A DNA stretch of 64,000 nt from Candidula unifasciata (taxonomy: Eukaryota; Mollusca; Gastropoda; Stylommatophora; Geomitridae), in contig CAJHNH020001986.1 in NCBI GenBank assembly GCA_905116865.2, positions 62,001-126,000 of the forward strand. Direction: 5' to 3'. Positions 34,262 to 46,600 of this stretch are shown piece after piece. The notes below the pieces were generated by a model. It was not told the DNA's origin. It saw only the letters and a list, made by a program, of their open reading frames with translations, and searched no databases. Both the position numbers and the translations under genes were made by a program. Within the stretch, counting starts at the first letter, position 1. Each line of letters opens with the position of its first letter.

Positions 34262-34673
34262 CCATCAAATGGTTACCACCACCATCACCAGCTACCACCA
34301 CCACCTACTACTATTACCACCACTACTACTACTACCACTACTAACACCACTATTACTACTATTAGTTCTACTACTACTACTTCCACTACTAACACTTACA
34401 GACACAAATACAATACCAGAAAAAGCTGAAAAACATCGACATGCATTGATGCATTAAAAGAGCGGGAGGGAAAGAAAAAGAAAGGTAGCAAGAAAGAGAA
34501 AAGATGGAGACAGAGAGAGAGACATACACACACACACACACACACACAGGGAGAGAGAGACACGCACACACACACAGAGACACACACACAAAGAGAGAGA
34601 GACACACACACACACACAGAGACACAAACACACACACACAGACACACACACACACAGAGACACACAAACACAC

Positions 34674-34700
<27 letters not shown>
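34262..34700. repeat. (ACC/TAC)n, then (CA)n and (GA)n low-complexity DNA
   Basis: 34270-34400 is CAC/TAC trinucleotide-rich. 34505-34700 is CA interrupted by GAGAGAGA. Long Cys/Ser/Leu ORFs here are not genes. Confidence 0.9.
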
Positions 34701-34704
<4 letters not shown>

Positions 34705-34814
34705 CATATATAGAGATATGTATAGTGAGACACTGGCAAGGGTAAAATCGAGACAGAATGACATTCACAAAGCTGATATAATTAGAGAGAAACAATGGTA
34801 GATGACACAGACTC

Positions 34815-35049
34815 GGACACAGACACCGAGAAAGATTGGCAGATAGACAGACACTGGCTGACATAGACACAGAGAAAGACTGGCAGATAGACAGACACTG
34901 GCTGACATAGACACAGAGAAAGACTGGCAGATTGACAGACACTGGCTGGCATAGACACAGAGAAAGACTGGCAGATAGACAGACACTGGCTGACATAGAC
35001 ACAGAGAAAGACTGGCAGATAGACAGACACTGGCTGGCATAGACACAGA

Positions 35050-35050
<1 letters not shown>
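34815..35050. repeat. 44-bp minisatellite, about five copies
   Basis: GGCAGATAGACAGACACTGG CTGACATAGACACAGAGAAA units at 34838, 34882, 34926 and onward. It grades into the GACA/GATA array. Confidence 0.93.
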
Positions 35051-35776
<726 letters not shown>

Positions 35777-36164
35777 GACGGGCGGTGACACAGAGAAAGA
35801 CATGTAGATAGTGAGACAAATATGGACACAGACACACGCAAAAGACGGGTAAATAGTGAGATAGTGACACAGACATTTACGGGTAGATAGTGAGACAGAC
35901 ATTGACACAGACAGACAGGCATGTAGTGAAAGGGACAACAACACAGAGACAGACAAAGACGTTTAAATAACAAGACAGACAGTGACGGAGACACAGCCAG
36001 GTATATAGTAAGAGGGACAATAACAATGAGAGTGGGAAAGACAGTAGATAGATAGAGAATAATATGGAGATTAAAAAAAAAAAAGAAACAAGTTAAAACA
36101 GATCGAGAGAAGTAAAAAGATTGAGACAGACACTGATATGCAGAGACTGGCATACCAGTAGTAA

Positions 36165-36218
36165 TGAGAGAGAGAGAGAGAGAGAGTGAGGAGACAGACA
36201 GATACACATACAGAGAGG

Positions 36219-36268
<50 letters not shown>
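36165..36268. repeat. (GA)n microsatellite
   Basis: Two GA runs separated by GTGAGGAGACAGACAGATAC. Confidence 0.95.
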
Positions 36269-36271
<3 letters not shown>

Positions 36272-36459
36272 GGACAGGCAGACAGACAATATTATTCAAA
36301 GCTCCACTTTTTTTCATGACAATTAATAAACTTCACATTTTTTTCCTTAATCCAGTGCAACGGTCCAGATCAATCGCCATCAGATGAGTAGCAGATAAAA
36401 CCACGGTGCTGCTGTCAACTCTATTGGACTCAAAGGAAACAGTCAAGGAAATCAATTAA

Positions 36460-37720
36460 CATCTTGGGCTCTGGCGCCCCATTGTGGAAAGGGGTGGGGG
36501 ACAGTAATAGACCCACTGCCTCCCCAACAAGCATGTCGTAGGAGTCAACTAATTGGAGACATTCTTTGAACTCATCATCATCAGTTCTCGTTATGCCTAG
36601 TGGCACATGAGGCTTCAGAGAGGACTTCCCATGCTTTCCTGTCCCGTGCAATCTTCAGTGCAGTTTTGCAAGTCAAAGATGCCGCACTCAGGTCACTTTC
36701 CATCGTTCGTCCCCATGTTGTTTTTGGGCGCCCCTGTTTTCTCTTTCCCTCTGGTGTCCATGTGAGAGCTGTTTTGGCAGGTATATCAGAAGTCATTCTC
36801 ATAACGTGGCCAAGCCATTTCCATCTTCTCTTGGTAATCATACTGTCTAAAGTTTCTTGGTTTGTGGCTTGAAGTAGTTTAGTGTTTGAGATTTTATCTG
36901 GCCGGAAAATTTTGATAATTCTACGTAGACATGTGTGGTGGAAGGTGGACAGCTTGTGTGCATCCTTTTTTTTTCTTTTTTGTAGGTTATCATCTCTTCC
37001 AGGGTATATTATGGTTTCTCCTGTACCTGTTGTGGATTGTCCAAACCCTGTCCACCTGCTTTCACTAATTCCAAGAATATGCAGTTTGTTTATAGTTCTG
37101 CATTTCTATAATTACTTGGGCGGTTTTGGCCGTTTCAAACATGGTTCTTACATTCCAGAAGCCAATTCTTAATTTGGTTTTGACATCCAGCAGACTTGTT
37201 TTCCCATCATGGGCTTCCTTTCGGCTTTCAACCATGTTGTTCATGCTGACAGAGGGACTCTGTCCCAAGACCACCGGACGTTTAGAGCACTTATTTCCTC
37301 TTGAAGTTTCAGTAACGTTGTAGATTTTTACAGGGCAGAGCTGTCAACACTGCGCCCAACCCCCGAGCCTGGAGGACCGGGAGGCCATCTTTAGTCTGGC
37401 CCCTCACAAATGACTTGTCAGGCTTGGGTGACCCTACCAGGAACATACGTTCCCGCCGGCATAGCTCACTAGATCATTGAAGCTCTCAAGCTCCCCCACC
37501 ACTACAAGGTCATGGCCTCTGGGGAGGGGGGGGGGATTCTTTGAACTCGGAGCACATCTACCTGAGAGGCAAGGGACCACAAGTCTGCCTACAAATAAGC
37601 CAGACACATCAAACGGATGTGAACGCCACACTCCGGGTTTGGAGCAAGACTAAAGTCCTGTGGTTGACGAACACCCGGAGCTTTTCATCAGAGTTTACAG
37701 CCGGTGAACGCGAAGAAAAA
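36460..37720 (-). mobile_element. SINE-2 copy split by a LINE insertion
   Basis: Left part 36460-36573 (ATAGACCCACTGCCTCCCCA, AGCATGTCGTAGGAGTCAAC). Right part 37536-37720 (GAGCACATCTACCTGAGAGG, CACAAGTCTGCCTACAAATA, CAGAGTTTACAGCCGGTG). Both parts are in register across the insertion. Confidence 0.88.
36574..37535 (-). pseudogene. Internally deleted LINE: endonuclease start joined to RT C-terminus
   Basis: Minus strand from 37535: 5' leader, then LRIGFWNVRTMFETAKTAQV and LHILGISESRWTGFG (start of an APE-type endonuclease). At about 36970 it switches to STFHHTCLRRIIKIFRPDKI, MITKRRWKWLGHVMRMT, KQGRPKTTWGRTMESDL and ARDRKAWEVL (RT C-terminus). It ends with a TGATGATGAT-type tail. It is flanked by a perfect 13-bp duplication ATTCTTTGAACTC (36561-36573 and 37536-37548). 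The central endonuclease and all RT catalytic motifs are absent. Confidence 0.9.
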
Positions 37721-37767
37721 GAAGTATTAATTTTAAAGAAGTCGAATCAACTTTTAATAAACTAAGC

Positions 37768-38025
37768 TTTTTTTTTTTTTTTTTTTCTTGTCGGCGTCTG
37801 TGGCTTAGGCGTTGCGAAAGCAGTTCGTAATGCCGGGGTAGAGGTTCGATCCCAGCTGCAGACGGTTTGTCTTGCATTGGTTTCGACAGTGGTACCAAGA
37901 CATGACCGTCCAGAAAGCAATGGCAAACTAATGTACGTAAACTTTGCCCAGAAGAACCACTAAAGCTTGAAGAAATGCTAGGATTGGTTTTGCAACGTCC
38001 TGTAAAAGGGTAGGCCACTAACCTT
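37768..38025 (+). mobile_element. SINE-5 copy
   Basis: A poly-T run, then a tRNA-like head with GGCGTCTGTGGCTTAGGCG and GGTAGAGGTTCGATCCCAG (B-box), body CTGCAGACGGTTTGTCTTGC, AGAAAGCAATGGCAAACTA and the end TTGCAACGTCCTGTAAAAGG. It is homologous to 62800-63055. Confidence 0.85.
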
Positions 38026-38033
38026 TTTTCTTC

Positions 38034-38170
38034 TCAGAGTTCAACGGTTGTAAACTCTGGCGGAAAATTATCGGTGTCCGTCGACTCCTGTCTAAATTTG
38101 TATCTTGCTTTAGAACATCGGTTTTATCGACCTGGCTTATGAGTATGCAGTCTGTTGGTTCTTGGAAGCG
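38034..38170 (+). mobile_element. SINE-2 5' fragment
   Basis: GAGTTCAACGGTTGTAAACTC, ATCGACCTGGCTTATGAGTA and TGCAGTCTGTTGGTTCTTGG match the 27122 copy. Confidence 0.75.
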
Positions 38171-38269
38171 CACTTCGACACTAAAAGAAACATCCCTAGC
38201 AGAGAAAGCATGAGGAAAAGAAGGGGGAGAAAAAAATGAGGCGATAAGAAAGGAGGACAAGAAGACGAA

Positions 38270-38447
38270 GAAAAATGAGGAAGAAGAATGAAGAAGAAGA
38301 AGAAGAAGTAAGAAGAAGAAGAAGAAGAAGAATCAAGAAGAAGAAAGAAGAAGAAGAAGAAGAAGGAAGAAGAAGAAATAAAAGAAGAAGAAGAGAATAA
38401 TAAGAAGAAATAGAAGAAGAAGAAGAAGAAGAAGAAGAAGAGAAGAA

Positions 38448-38478
<31 letters not shown>

Positions 38479-38545
38479 AACAAGAAGAAACAGAAAAAGA
38501 AGAAGAAGAAGAAGGAGAAGAGGAAGAAGCAGAAGAAGACGACGA
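38270..38545. repeat. (AAG)n-rich imperfect repeat
   Basis: GAAGAA runs with AAT, CAG and GAC interruptions. It follows the truncated SINE-2 at 38034. Confidence 0.95.
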
Positions 38546-39139
38546 CAAACTTTGAAAATTTCAATACAAACACCACGCACCCTTATCATCTCCATAATTA
38601 TGACTGGCAAAGTCATCATCGCCATTAACTCAATTCTCGCGTCCTTTCTCTATTGCTTCCTAAAGCCTCTGCTGCGTCCATGAACTGATCTGAATACATC
38701 CTGGTCTTCAACTAGCCCTCGTTCAGTGCTGACTTCATTACCTCGTCCAACGAGACAAGTAAAATATCTGTAAATTAACGGATGCGCGCGGTGATGGATG
38801 TATTCGGCAGTAGAAGGATCAAAGATTAGGGGAAGCCAAAGTAACAAGGTGGCTAGAATGGCTGTCTGATGGTTTACTGCAGGGGCGTCGACGCAAAGAA
38901 AACAATGCTTGGTAGTCGGAAGCAGCGCTTGGTAGAGGAAGGGTTTTTTCTAGGGGCAAAAGCCTTGCTTTTAGTGTGCAATGTAGCGTTCTTCTTTGTG
39001 TGCCGACTGTTGGTTTCATTCGTACAGGAGTGTTCAGCAAAATGATTTTGTGATTACACATCGCTGTGATGAGCCTGGTTCACTGGTCGATCCAGCCCTG
39101 AATAAAATAATGCACACCCTATAAGAAAGGCCTGGAAAT

Positions 39140-39950
39140 TCAAACTAGCGGTAACTAAAACTGGCATCCTGTCAGAAATGCTTTCAAGTAGTGGCAACTA
39201 AAACTGCATCTTGTCAGAAATGCTTTCAAGAAGCGGCAACTAAAACTGGCATGCTGTCAAATACTTGCAAGTAGCGGCAACTAAAGTTGGCATTCTGTCA
39301 AATGCTTGCAAAAAGCGGCAACTAAAACTGGCATTCTGTCAAATGCTTGCAAGAAGCGGCAACTAAAACTGGCTTTCTGTCAAATGCTTGCAAGAAGCGG
39401 TAACTAAAACTGGCATCCTGTCAGAAATGCTTGCAAGTAGCGGCAACTAAAGTTGGCATCCTGTCAGAAATGCTTGCAAGTAGCGGCAACTAAAACTGGC
39501 ATCCTGACAAATGCTTGCAAGTAGCGGAAACTAAAACTGGCATTCTATCAAATGCTTGCAAGAAGCGGCAACTAAAACTGGCTTTCTGTCAAATGCTTGC
39601 AAGAAGCGGCAACTAAAACTGACATTCTGTCAAATGCTTGCAAGAGAGGCAACTAAAACTGGCATTCTGTCAAATGCTTGCAAGAAGCGGCAACTATTGC
39701 TGGCATCCTGTCAGAAATAATTGCAAGTAGCTGCAACTAAAACTGGCATTCTGTCAAATGCTTGCAAAAGAGGCAACTAAAACTGGCATTCTGTCAAATG
39801 CTTGCAAGTAGCGGCAACTAAAACTGGCATTCTGTCAAATGCTTGCAAGTAGCGGCAACTAAAACTGGCATCCTGTCAGAAATGCTTGCAAAGAGCGGCA
39901 ACTAAAACTGGCATCCTGTCAAAATGCTTGCTGTCAAAAACTACCTCGTG
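39140..39950. repeat. 41-43-bp minisatellite, about 20 copies
   Basis: Unit GCGGCAACTAAAACTGGCAT then TCTGTCAAATGCTTGCAAGA. A two-base-longer variant with GTCAGAAATGC is interspersed. A poly-C run follows at 39956-39973, and weaker relatives continue to about 40180 (AAGTAGCGGTTGCTAAGACGG). Confidence 0.95.
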
Positions 39951-40277
39951 TCAACACCCCCCCCCCCCCCCCCAATTTACCCATAGGTAATTAAAATAAA
40001 AAGGGTGGTCTTTCATCTCCAAGAACTGACAGAAAGCCCAATTAGGACAGCTGGTCAAAATAATCTGGAAGTAACGGTTGCTAAGCTGGCATCTGGTCAA
40101 GAAAATTTTGAATTAGCAGATCCCAAAACTGGTCCCTGGTCAAGAAAAATTAGAAGTAGCGGTTGCTAAGACGGCTTCTGACTCCATTCCCCATTCCCCT
40201 TTTTAACAACCAACCTCCGAAAACGCCTGGTTTTCCATCACCCAGTAGTCAGAAAGCCACTCTCGGTCAGACTGTGG

Positions 40278-40558
40278 GTGCTTTATTAATATCCTACCCC
40301 AAACAGGGGAAATCAACAGGTCACGGGAGAGTCTAATATTTCAGAGGGTGGTAGATAGGCTGCATGCAGTCGTGGGACCTAGGCTGCACTCTCTCTCGTG
40401 TGACGTAGGTGCGTGATGGTTAGGGCCATTTCCAGATTTGTTGTGGGTCGTTAAACGCATCAGAAAGCTGGGCAATCCAGTCTTACCACCCTCTAAAATG
40501 TTTGACTGTCCTGTGACGTCATCTGGGGGAAGGACATTAATAAAGAACTAGACTTTGT
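40278..40558. mobile_element. MITE copy, internal VNTR reduced to 1-2 units
   Basis: CTTTATTAATATCCTACCCC at the left and GGGGAAGGACATTAATAAAG at the right are inverted. The body matches 31598-32010, but only a GTGGGACCTAGGCTGCACTC remnant of the 24-bp repeat remains. Confidence 0.88.
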
Positions 40559-40859
40559 ATCAGTGCTGGAAAAGAAAAATTCGCACCTAAAAGTTTATAA
40601 AATTGTATCACAACACAAGTCTCCATGCCTGCTAATACAGACGGCATGTTTTCGTTGTGCTTTACAGCTAGACTGCGATATCTGCACCTTTCGATTTCAG
40701 CCCACCCCTAAATAGTCGCCCCTGATGATAGATAATCTTCTTAAGAGGCAGTGCGTCCATTCTTTTTTCCCCCCACCCAAATCTGAAACCCCTATGGACA
40801 GTATGTTAGGCATTGTGCAACAACAAGGTCACACCCCATAAACATGACAAAATACTCAC

Positions 40860-41312
40860 CGCGAACTCATTGACAATCCCGCGACACACCCTGGGCGTCT
40901 GAATAGTGAGGGAGGTGCAGAGATTGTAGGCGGAATCCATGATGAGCTCATCGGACATGTTTGAAGACAGCAAGGTCTGAGCCAGAATCACAATAGTCGT
41001 GCAGACACCGCAAGTTATTGACCCATGGCTGAGGTCCGAGAAGACATCCCGAGTCACCCGCCTGGTGCCTGTAGTGACATCCTTCAACTTTGTCAATCCC
41101 GTTCCAAAGAAAATGGCTACCTTTTCAATGATAGAATTCACGCTTTTGGCCACACGCGTTTGCTTGTGGTAAACAACTGGTGCATCAGAGTCTTGACTGC
41201 TTTGAAAGTGATAAACATCGACTATTTCGCTCCGCTTGCTTGGAGCTGCTGTGGCAGATTGAAGCGAGGCCAAAACACCAACAAAAATCAGTAAAAGTGC
41301 ACTAGTTTCCAT
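40860..41312 (-). CDS. SMPD1: Acid sphingomyelinase exon 1: signal peptide and start of saposin-B domain
   Basis: It encodes 151 residues from METSALLLIFVGVL. I chose this ATG over one 20 codons upstream because it begins a classic signal peptide: hydrophobic core, then small residues ending about SATAA. Residues ~25-90 are an unconserved pro-region (KRSEIVDVY...). The saposin-B domain opens at about residue 98 with CGVC and continues through NLC and RVCRGIVNEFA. In this family the domain presents lipid to the catalytic domain. The donor after the GCG codon is GCG|GTGAGT, phase 0. An NMS glycosylation sequon lies in the saposin domain. The open frame continues upstream of the ATG; possible AG acceptors near 41320 and 41356 could bound a 5'UTR exon, unproven. 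Confidence 0.9.
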
Positions 41313-41529
41313 GATCCTGCAACGGGATGAAACTCTGAAGGAGTTTGTGACCACACCTGAAGGACAAATCAATTAAAAAAAATGTATATCAATATTATGG
41401 AGGAGGTGCGTGGAGAACGACAAAAAACAATTTAAACAAAAAATTATAAAAAGTCCTTAAGTGGTCGAAATTTCCCGTCTGGGTTACGAGGCACATTTTG
41501 ATAAAAAAAAAAAAACCCATTTCACACCC

Positions 41530-41945
41530 ACCTCATTTTTTAATAGTTTGAACAACAGATCAAAATCATGGCACACGGGTAGTAACCCATAAGTGCTCCG
41601 TTCTTTTTTTAACTCAAGTCTCTGAGTCCGAAGAAGCTCAGCAATGAGCACAGGCTCTGTGGCACCGGCGAGGATCCTGAAATACTTTGGGTGGATTTTT
41701 AACTCAAAATTTTTTGCCAGGGCAGCGCCGTGAGGCTACTCTTTTCGATTTCCAACTGCCAAGGTTTTTTTTTTACGTGCGCAGCAATACACACGGGCGT
41801 CCGATCTCACTACCCTAGAGACCCGGGGAAATAACCATAAGTCCAAGTCTACGAGAAAAAAATATAGCCTTTGCCGAGGATTGAACCCGGAACCTTTAGC
41901 ACTCGAGGCGGAGACACCATGCCTCGAGACCAGCAGCCCCTATAT
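41530..41945 (-). mobile_element. SINE-1 copy
   Basis: ATCAAAATCATGGCACACGG, AACTCAAGTCTCTGAGTCC, GGCGAGGATCCTGAAATAC, GGCGTCCGATCTCACTACC, GATTGAACCCGGAACCTTTA and ACACCATGCCTCGAGACC. It lies about 220 bp upstream of the sphingomyelinase start codon. Confidence 0.9.
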
Positions 41946-42349
41946 AACTTTTAAGAATTCTCTTTCTCGTCTCAACTGACAAAGAAAGATTACAAAAAAT
42001 ATGCTTTATTTTGCCAACAACTGAGCGTAAAACTATAAACAGATAACAAAAGCTGGCGTTGGTTTCTGAAGTCCTGTTAAGCAGCGTTCAACACCCTGTT
42101 CTACATCTTCATGCGCTGCACTGCGGAAACTTCTTGCAGTCTACGCAATCATGTCGTGGCTACAGTAAAAACCAAACGGAGAAATGAAAAATAATATATT
42201 GCCGCGCTTTGTCTCTAGGAAACAACGCTCTGGCTAAGTATATCTGAATGTTCTGGTCTCTAGCAGCAGATGTCGGTAGTATTAGCTAAAATGTATTTTT
42301 TTTTTAAACATTGTAATTAATAAATAAAATACGATCTACATGCGCATTT

Positions 42350-42612
42350 GTTTTTCAATAGTTCGAGTCAGCGAAATATTTCTACAATTCTCCCGGTCCG
42401 GCTGAATATTTCTACAATTTTCCCAGTCCGCGAAATATTTCTACAATTTTCCCAGTCCGCGAAATATTTCTACAATTTTCCCACTCCGCGAAATATTTCT
42501 ACAATTTTACCAGTCCGCGAAATATTTCTACAACTTTCCCGGTCGACGAAATATTTTTACAATTTTCCCGGTCCACGAAATATTTCTACAATTTTCCCCG
42601 TCCACAGGCTGT
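42350..42612. repeat. 29-bp minisatellite, about nine copies
   Basis: Unit CGAAATATTTCTACAATTTTC+CCAGTCCG, period 29 (for example 42427 and 42456). It lies about 1.1 kb upstream of the sphingomyelinase ATG. Confidence 0.93.
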
Positions 42613-43061
42613 TTAAAAAAATTTTTAGAACACACTGTAAAGAGAAGGAAAAATGCAGTTAACTTTAACTATAACTCCAATATTCCCCAATGGTCAGTTA
42701 ATTCACCAACCGGTCTCTATTAACAAAATGCGCAAATTTACCTTTCGCAGTCAAGGTGTACACTATGGCTTTACCAATCGTTAAAAACAACCGCAAAAAG
42801 AAAGAAAAAAAAAAACTGTGTTGTAACCCAAACAAGCCACTTTTAACATGCATGTTTTTCAGTTTTGGGAAGGCAACCATGCGTTTAAATCAACACAGCC
42901 GCACTGTAAAATGTTTGCAGGCGTGTTAATCTGTTAACTTGTACTCAAGAGTCGATGGGGGCGTAAGTGGCTGTACAATTATGCACCAAAAGCTGATTCC
43001 TGGATGTAATTTTAATTAAAAACATGACAGAAGGACAAAAGGTTCACCATACTTTCTATGG

Positions 43062-43150
43062 GTGAAAGGGGGCTGCGTGGTCTCGAAACATGGTGTCCGC
43101 TCCGAGTGTTAGAGGCTTCGGGTTCAATCCCGCACAACATAAACAAATTA
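43062..43150 (+). mobile_element. SINE-1 head only
   Basis: GGGGCTGCGTGGTCTCGAAA...GGTGTCCGCTCCGAGTGTTA...TCGGGTTCAATCCC: a tRNA-like head with a good B-box; the body is missing. Confidence 0.75.
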
Positions 43151-43254
43151 ACAAACGTTATTAAATATGTCATACAAAGCAAATTAATTCCCACCCTAAG
43201 CTATCAGTAACAGACATGATCCCTCTCAACAAAACGTAAAAGAAAATTAGTAAC

Positions 43255-43640
43255 CATGGAAATGAGGTGTCTGAGAAAGACTGTTGGAGTGACCAGAAGA
43301 CATAAAATCAGGAATGAGGTCATACGAGATAAAGTCGGCACAGAACCAATTCTAAATTACATACAAAGACAGCAAATCTAATGGTTTGCCCGCTTGCAGA
43401 GAATACCTTCTGATGCTATACAATATAAGGCATATACCAAAAGAGAAGAGGGGCGTTCAGCAAGAGGTAGACCAAGAATAAATGGGAAGATAATATCAGA
43501 GGAACTCTACAGCACCACGATGTGTCTATGGTCGAAGCAGCCAGCAGAGCACGAAACAGGACCTTATATCGCCCTCGATACCCAAAGTGGTAAAAGAGGA
43601 CGTAGAGAAGAAGAAGTGAACAAAACAGGTGAGTTAGTAT
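43255..43640 (+). pseudogene. LINE C-terminal fragment
   Basis: The plus frames read TRRHKIRNEVIRDKVGTEPI then FARLQRIPSDAIQYKAYTKR, GRSARGRPRINGK and a Trp-poor end. A second decayed copy is at 48955-49200 and 49760-49830. Confidence 0.75.
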
Positions 43641-43677
43641 GCAAAATCAAAATCACGTGACTAACTGTGAAAGAGCT

Positions 43678-43795
43678 AACAATCGACATAACAGCACAGG
43701 GTGGGTAGGGCGCAAGTGTCACATTCTCATTCCCATAGATACTCCACACTCATCTTCAGCAGCCAATGGACAGTGTGGTTATTACTGGCACGCAT
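43678..43795 (-). pseudogene. LINE-H 3' end fragment
   Basis: AATCGACATAACAGCACAGG and CACACTCATCTTCAGCAGCC on the plus strand are the reverse of the ...LLKM...CxVDS terminus. Confidence 0.6.
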
Positions 43796-44109
43796 AGGCG
43801 CCAAAACCTGGGGGATGGGGGGAGAGGGTGGGGAACACAAATCTACAGAGCCCGCCATTTGGGGGAGGGGGGGGGGGTCGTAAACCACCCAGATATTCTG
43901 TATTTGGACAACGAGGCCACCTTTAACCGTGTACGGACATTTTCTTTAACAATATGAATTGGTATATTTCATAATATTTAAAATTATCATAGTGGTGTGC
44001 CGTTCAGAAATTCATAATAATAACATTTATAATAAATATAATAATATTAATAATAATAATAATAATAATGCGCTGAATGGCAAATAAATATAATAATATA
44101 CATGAAACA

Positions 44110-44440
44110 GGTGGCTGGGTTACACCTGAAGAATAGAGGACGGCAGAGTCTCTAAGGACATCCTTAATGGTGAATTAAAGATGGGTAAAAGTTGTCGAAG
44201 ACGACCTCTACTACAAAATAAAGATATGCGCAAGTGGGACATGAACGATACAGGTAATGAGGTGGACTCACTGAAACAAAATGCCACAGACCGTGTTATG
44301 GGAGGGGACACACCAGGAAGGAAATGAGAATGAAGGAAGAAATCATTGCAGAAAGGATGAGAGCTGAGCGCCTGAGAAGAAACAGACTAAACACAAATGT
44401 TGACAACAGTCCGGAAATCCCATGCTATAAATGAGGAAGA
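44110..44440 (+). pseudogene. LINE C-terminal fragment
   Basis: The plus frame reads GKSCRRRPLLQNKDMRKWD, then MNDTGNEVDSLKQNATDRV, the RGRPxLRxxDxxKxDM...W-x-x-x-AxDR signature with losses. Confidence 0.6.
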
Positions 44441-44479
44441 TTTTTTTTTTAAAGCGGGCGTCGTTGTTCATGAAATGCA

Positions 44480-44690
44480 TCACCTTGTGGGATGCAATTC
44501 TTCGTCATTTTGAAGCCTCACCCTGGCTTTTGCCGGGGGCCCTAATTATAACCAGGCCATAAATATGACCTAACGGCTGAAAGGGGTTTCCAGGACCTCC
44601 CCATGGGTGATCCTTATCCACATGGTGGCACTTTGTGTCACCGGGTGTTTATCGCTTGTGTGATGTCCTGGTGGGTACACTACCCACCCA
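44480..44690 (+). mobile_element. Element B copy
   Basis: GGGATGCAATTCTTCGTCAT, CACCCTGGCTTTTGCCGGGG, ATGGTGGCACTTTGTGTCAC and GTTTATCGCTTGTGTGATGT. Same reading direction as the 25412-26118 trio. Confidence 0.85.
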
Positions 44691-45127
44691 TCTACTTTAA
44701 AAAGGCCATCGCCGTGGGCTGTGAGTCCCATGCCTCCTCATAGCACAATATAACACATCTTCTTCTTCTTATTTTCTTCCACTATTTATCTCAGAGAGGG
44801 AAGGAGGGGGGGGGGGGTGTAAGGGTGATGGTGCACTTTATCTAATGCGTTGTACAAGTTGGTGTTTATTTCTGTTAGGTTGCTCCTGATGATGTGGCTT
44901 TTGTGCCAAGAAAATTATTAGTCTGTGTATTTGCGAAATATAATAATAATAATAATTGCGCAATTAAAAAGAGGCTTAAGCCCTTGTTTCTTAAACACTA
45001 CATGGAGGACTACGGTGAAAGATTGTTTTTTTTAAAGGGGGGGGGGGAGGCTGAGCTTCCATCAGTGTTTCAACTGTGGTGACGCACCTCACTATAGCAA
45101 AACTTCATAGTGGAGACACCACAACAC

Positions 45128-45564
45128 AATATATATATATATATATCTCAAGCGGGAGTGGAGAAGGCAGAATGGAGATTACAGACCAGAGAGTGACAGC
45201 ATAAACAAACTCAACAGGAAAGAACAAACAACAATTTTTAGACTTCGGACTGGACACTGTTAATCTTCGAGCACACCTGTCAGGATAGGCATAACATAAT
45301 CTGCTGCCTGTTTACCTTAGAGAGGGAGCAGGGGGTGGGGGGGGACCCTGGGCAACATACTACGTACTGCCCTTTAGCTAATCCAGCAAAGTTGGGTGAC
45401 TGTGGTTAGGATTGCTCCCAAGGGAGCCACATTGCAAGGGAAGGTATGGGGGACCTGTGGTGACCTTAAACGCACAATCCTATTTGTGACCCAACTGGAC
45501 TCAATGTTTAAACACCATGAATGATGTCGAACGCAGAAGAAGAAGAAATATATATATATATATA

Positions 45565-45603
<39 letters not shown>

Positions 45604-45625
45604 CTATATATATATATATCTGTCT
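45128..45625. repeat. (AT)n microsatellites
   Basis: AT runs at 45129-45146 and 45548-45620, the second with several TATAATATA breaks, then TGTGTGTG/CGCGCG at 45622-45652. Confidence 0.9.
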
Positions 45626-46234
45626 GTGTGTGTGTTGTGTGCGCGCGTGCGTGTGACAAAACATGCCTTGTCGAACGGCCATGAATCAGAATATCACCAG
45701 CACACCATTAATGTGACATAAGTGCTTTCTGCTGGTTCTACTGTCATCTTTAATTAACGCAACACTAAAACACTACTGTGACATTTAAATGAGTCACTTA
45801 CTGTGATAAGGCGCGGGCGGTAAGCTCTTCGTGTGGTCAGACCAGCTGTTTGTGTGGGATCTGTGATGTTCATGTATACTTGGCTGTTTTATCTCCATAG
45901 ATAACAAATGAATTACTTATGTAGAGTGCTTTTCAAACTACTGGTCACGGCTCTCTTCCGAATACCGGTCCCAAATTATTCACTGCGAAAAACATCCCAT
46001 TGAGAGCCTCAAGAGGTTATGAAGTAAAACTATTTAGGCCATCATCACCAGTTTCCACTTTGTCGTTATTGCTCGATGGGTAGCAATGTTTAGACGTTAA
46101 AGGTAAGCGCCGTGGGGAGGAACAGATTTTGATCCATTGTTTAAGCCTCGTGGGGGGAGGAGTAGTTTTCGATCTATTAAAGCGTCGTGTTGACGAATAG
46201 TTTGTGATCCACAGTTCACATTACCTATGACTCG

Positions 46235-46600
46235 CCTTGTGGGTTCCACCGCCACATGTTTCATGCAAAAAAAAAATAGATCCACCGCCACCTAAAAGCA
46301 TATTGTAAAAGGCGACTAATTAGGACTGTTGAAATCGGATGTGTTGGTGCGAAAGGCGTAAATATTGCAGCTTAGCTGTAAACCACAACACAACGTGCCA
46401 TCCGTCCTTTCAAGGACGAACGAAAAGACATATAACCTACCCGTGACATGATCCTTTAGCATTCTCGCCGCCGCTATCGCAGCCTAGCTGTATACCACAA
46501 GACCGAGCGAAAGGCGTAGATATCGTAGCCTAGCTGTAAACCACAACACAACGTTTCAACCGCCCTTTTAAGGGCTAAAACAATCATCTCCCGGCGGGGA
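46235..46600 (+). mobile_element. SINE-2/SINE-4 composite, with duplicated segment
   Basis: CCTAAAAGCATATTGTAAAAGG matches the SINE-2 cleavage region. GTGCGAAAGGCGTAAATATTG...TAGCTGTAAACCACAACACA occurs twice (46345 and 46505), both resembling 28455 and 29490. Confidence 0.65.

Noticed and set aside
41025..41294. 89-codon plus-strand ORF
   Set aside because: It is antisense shadow of sphingomyelinase exon 1.
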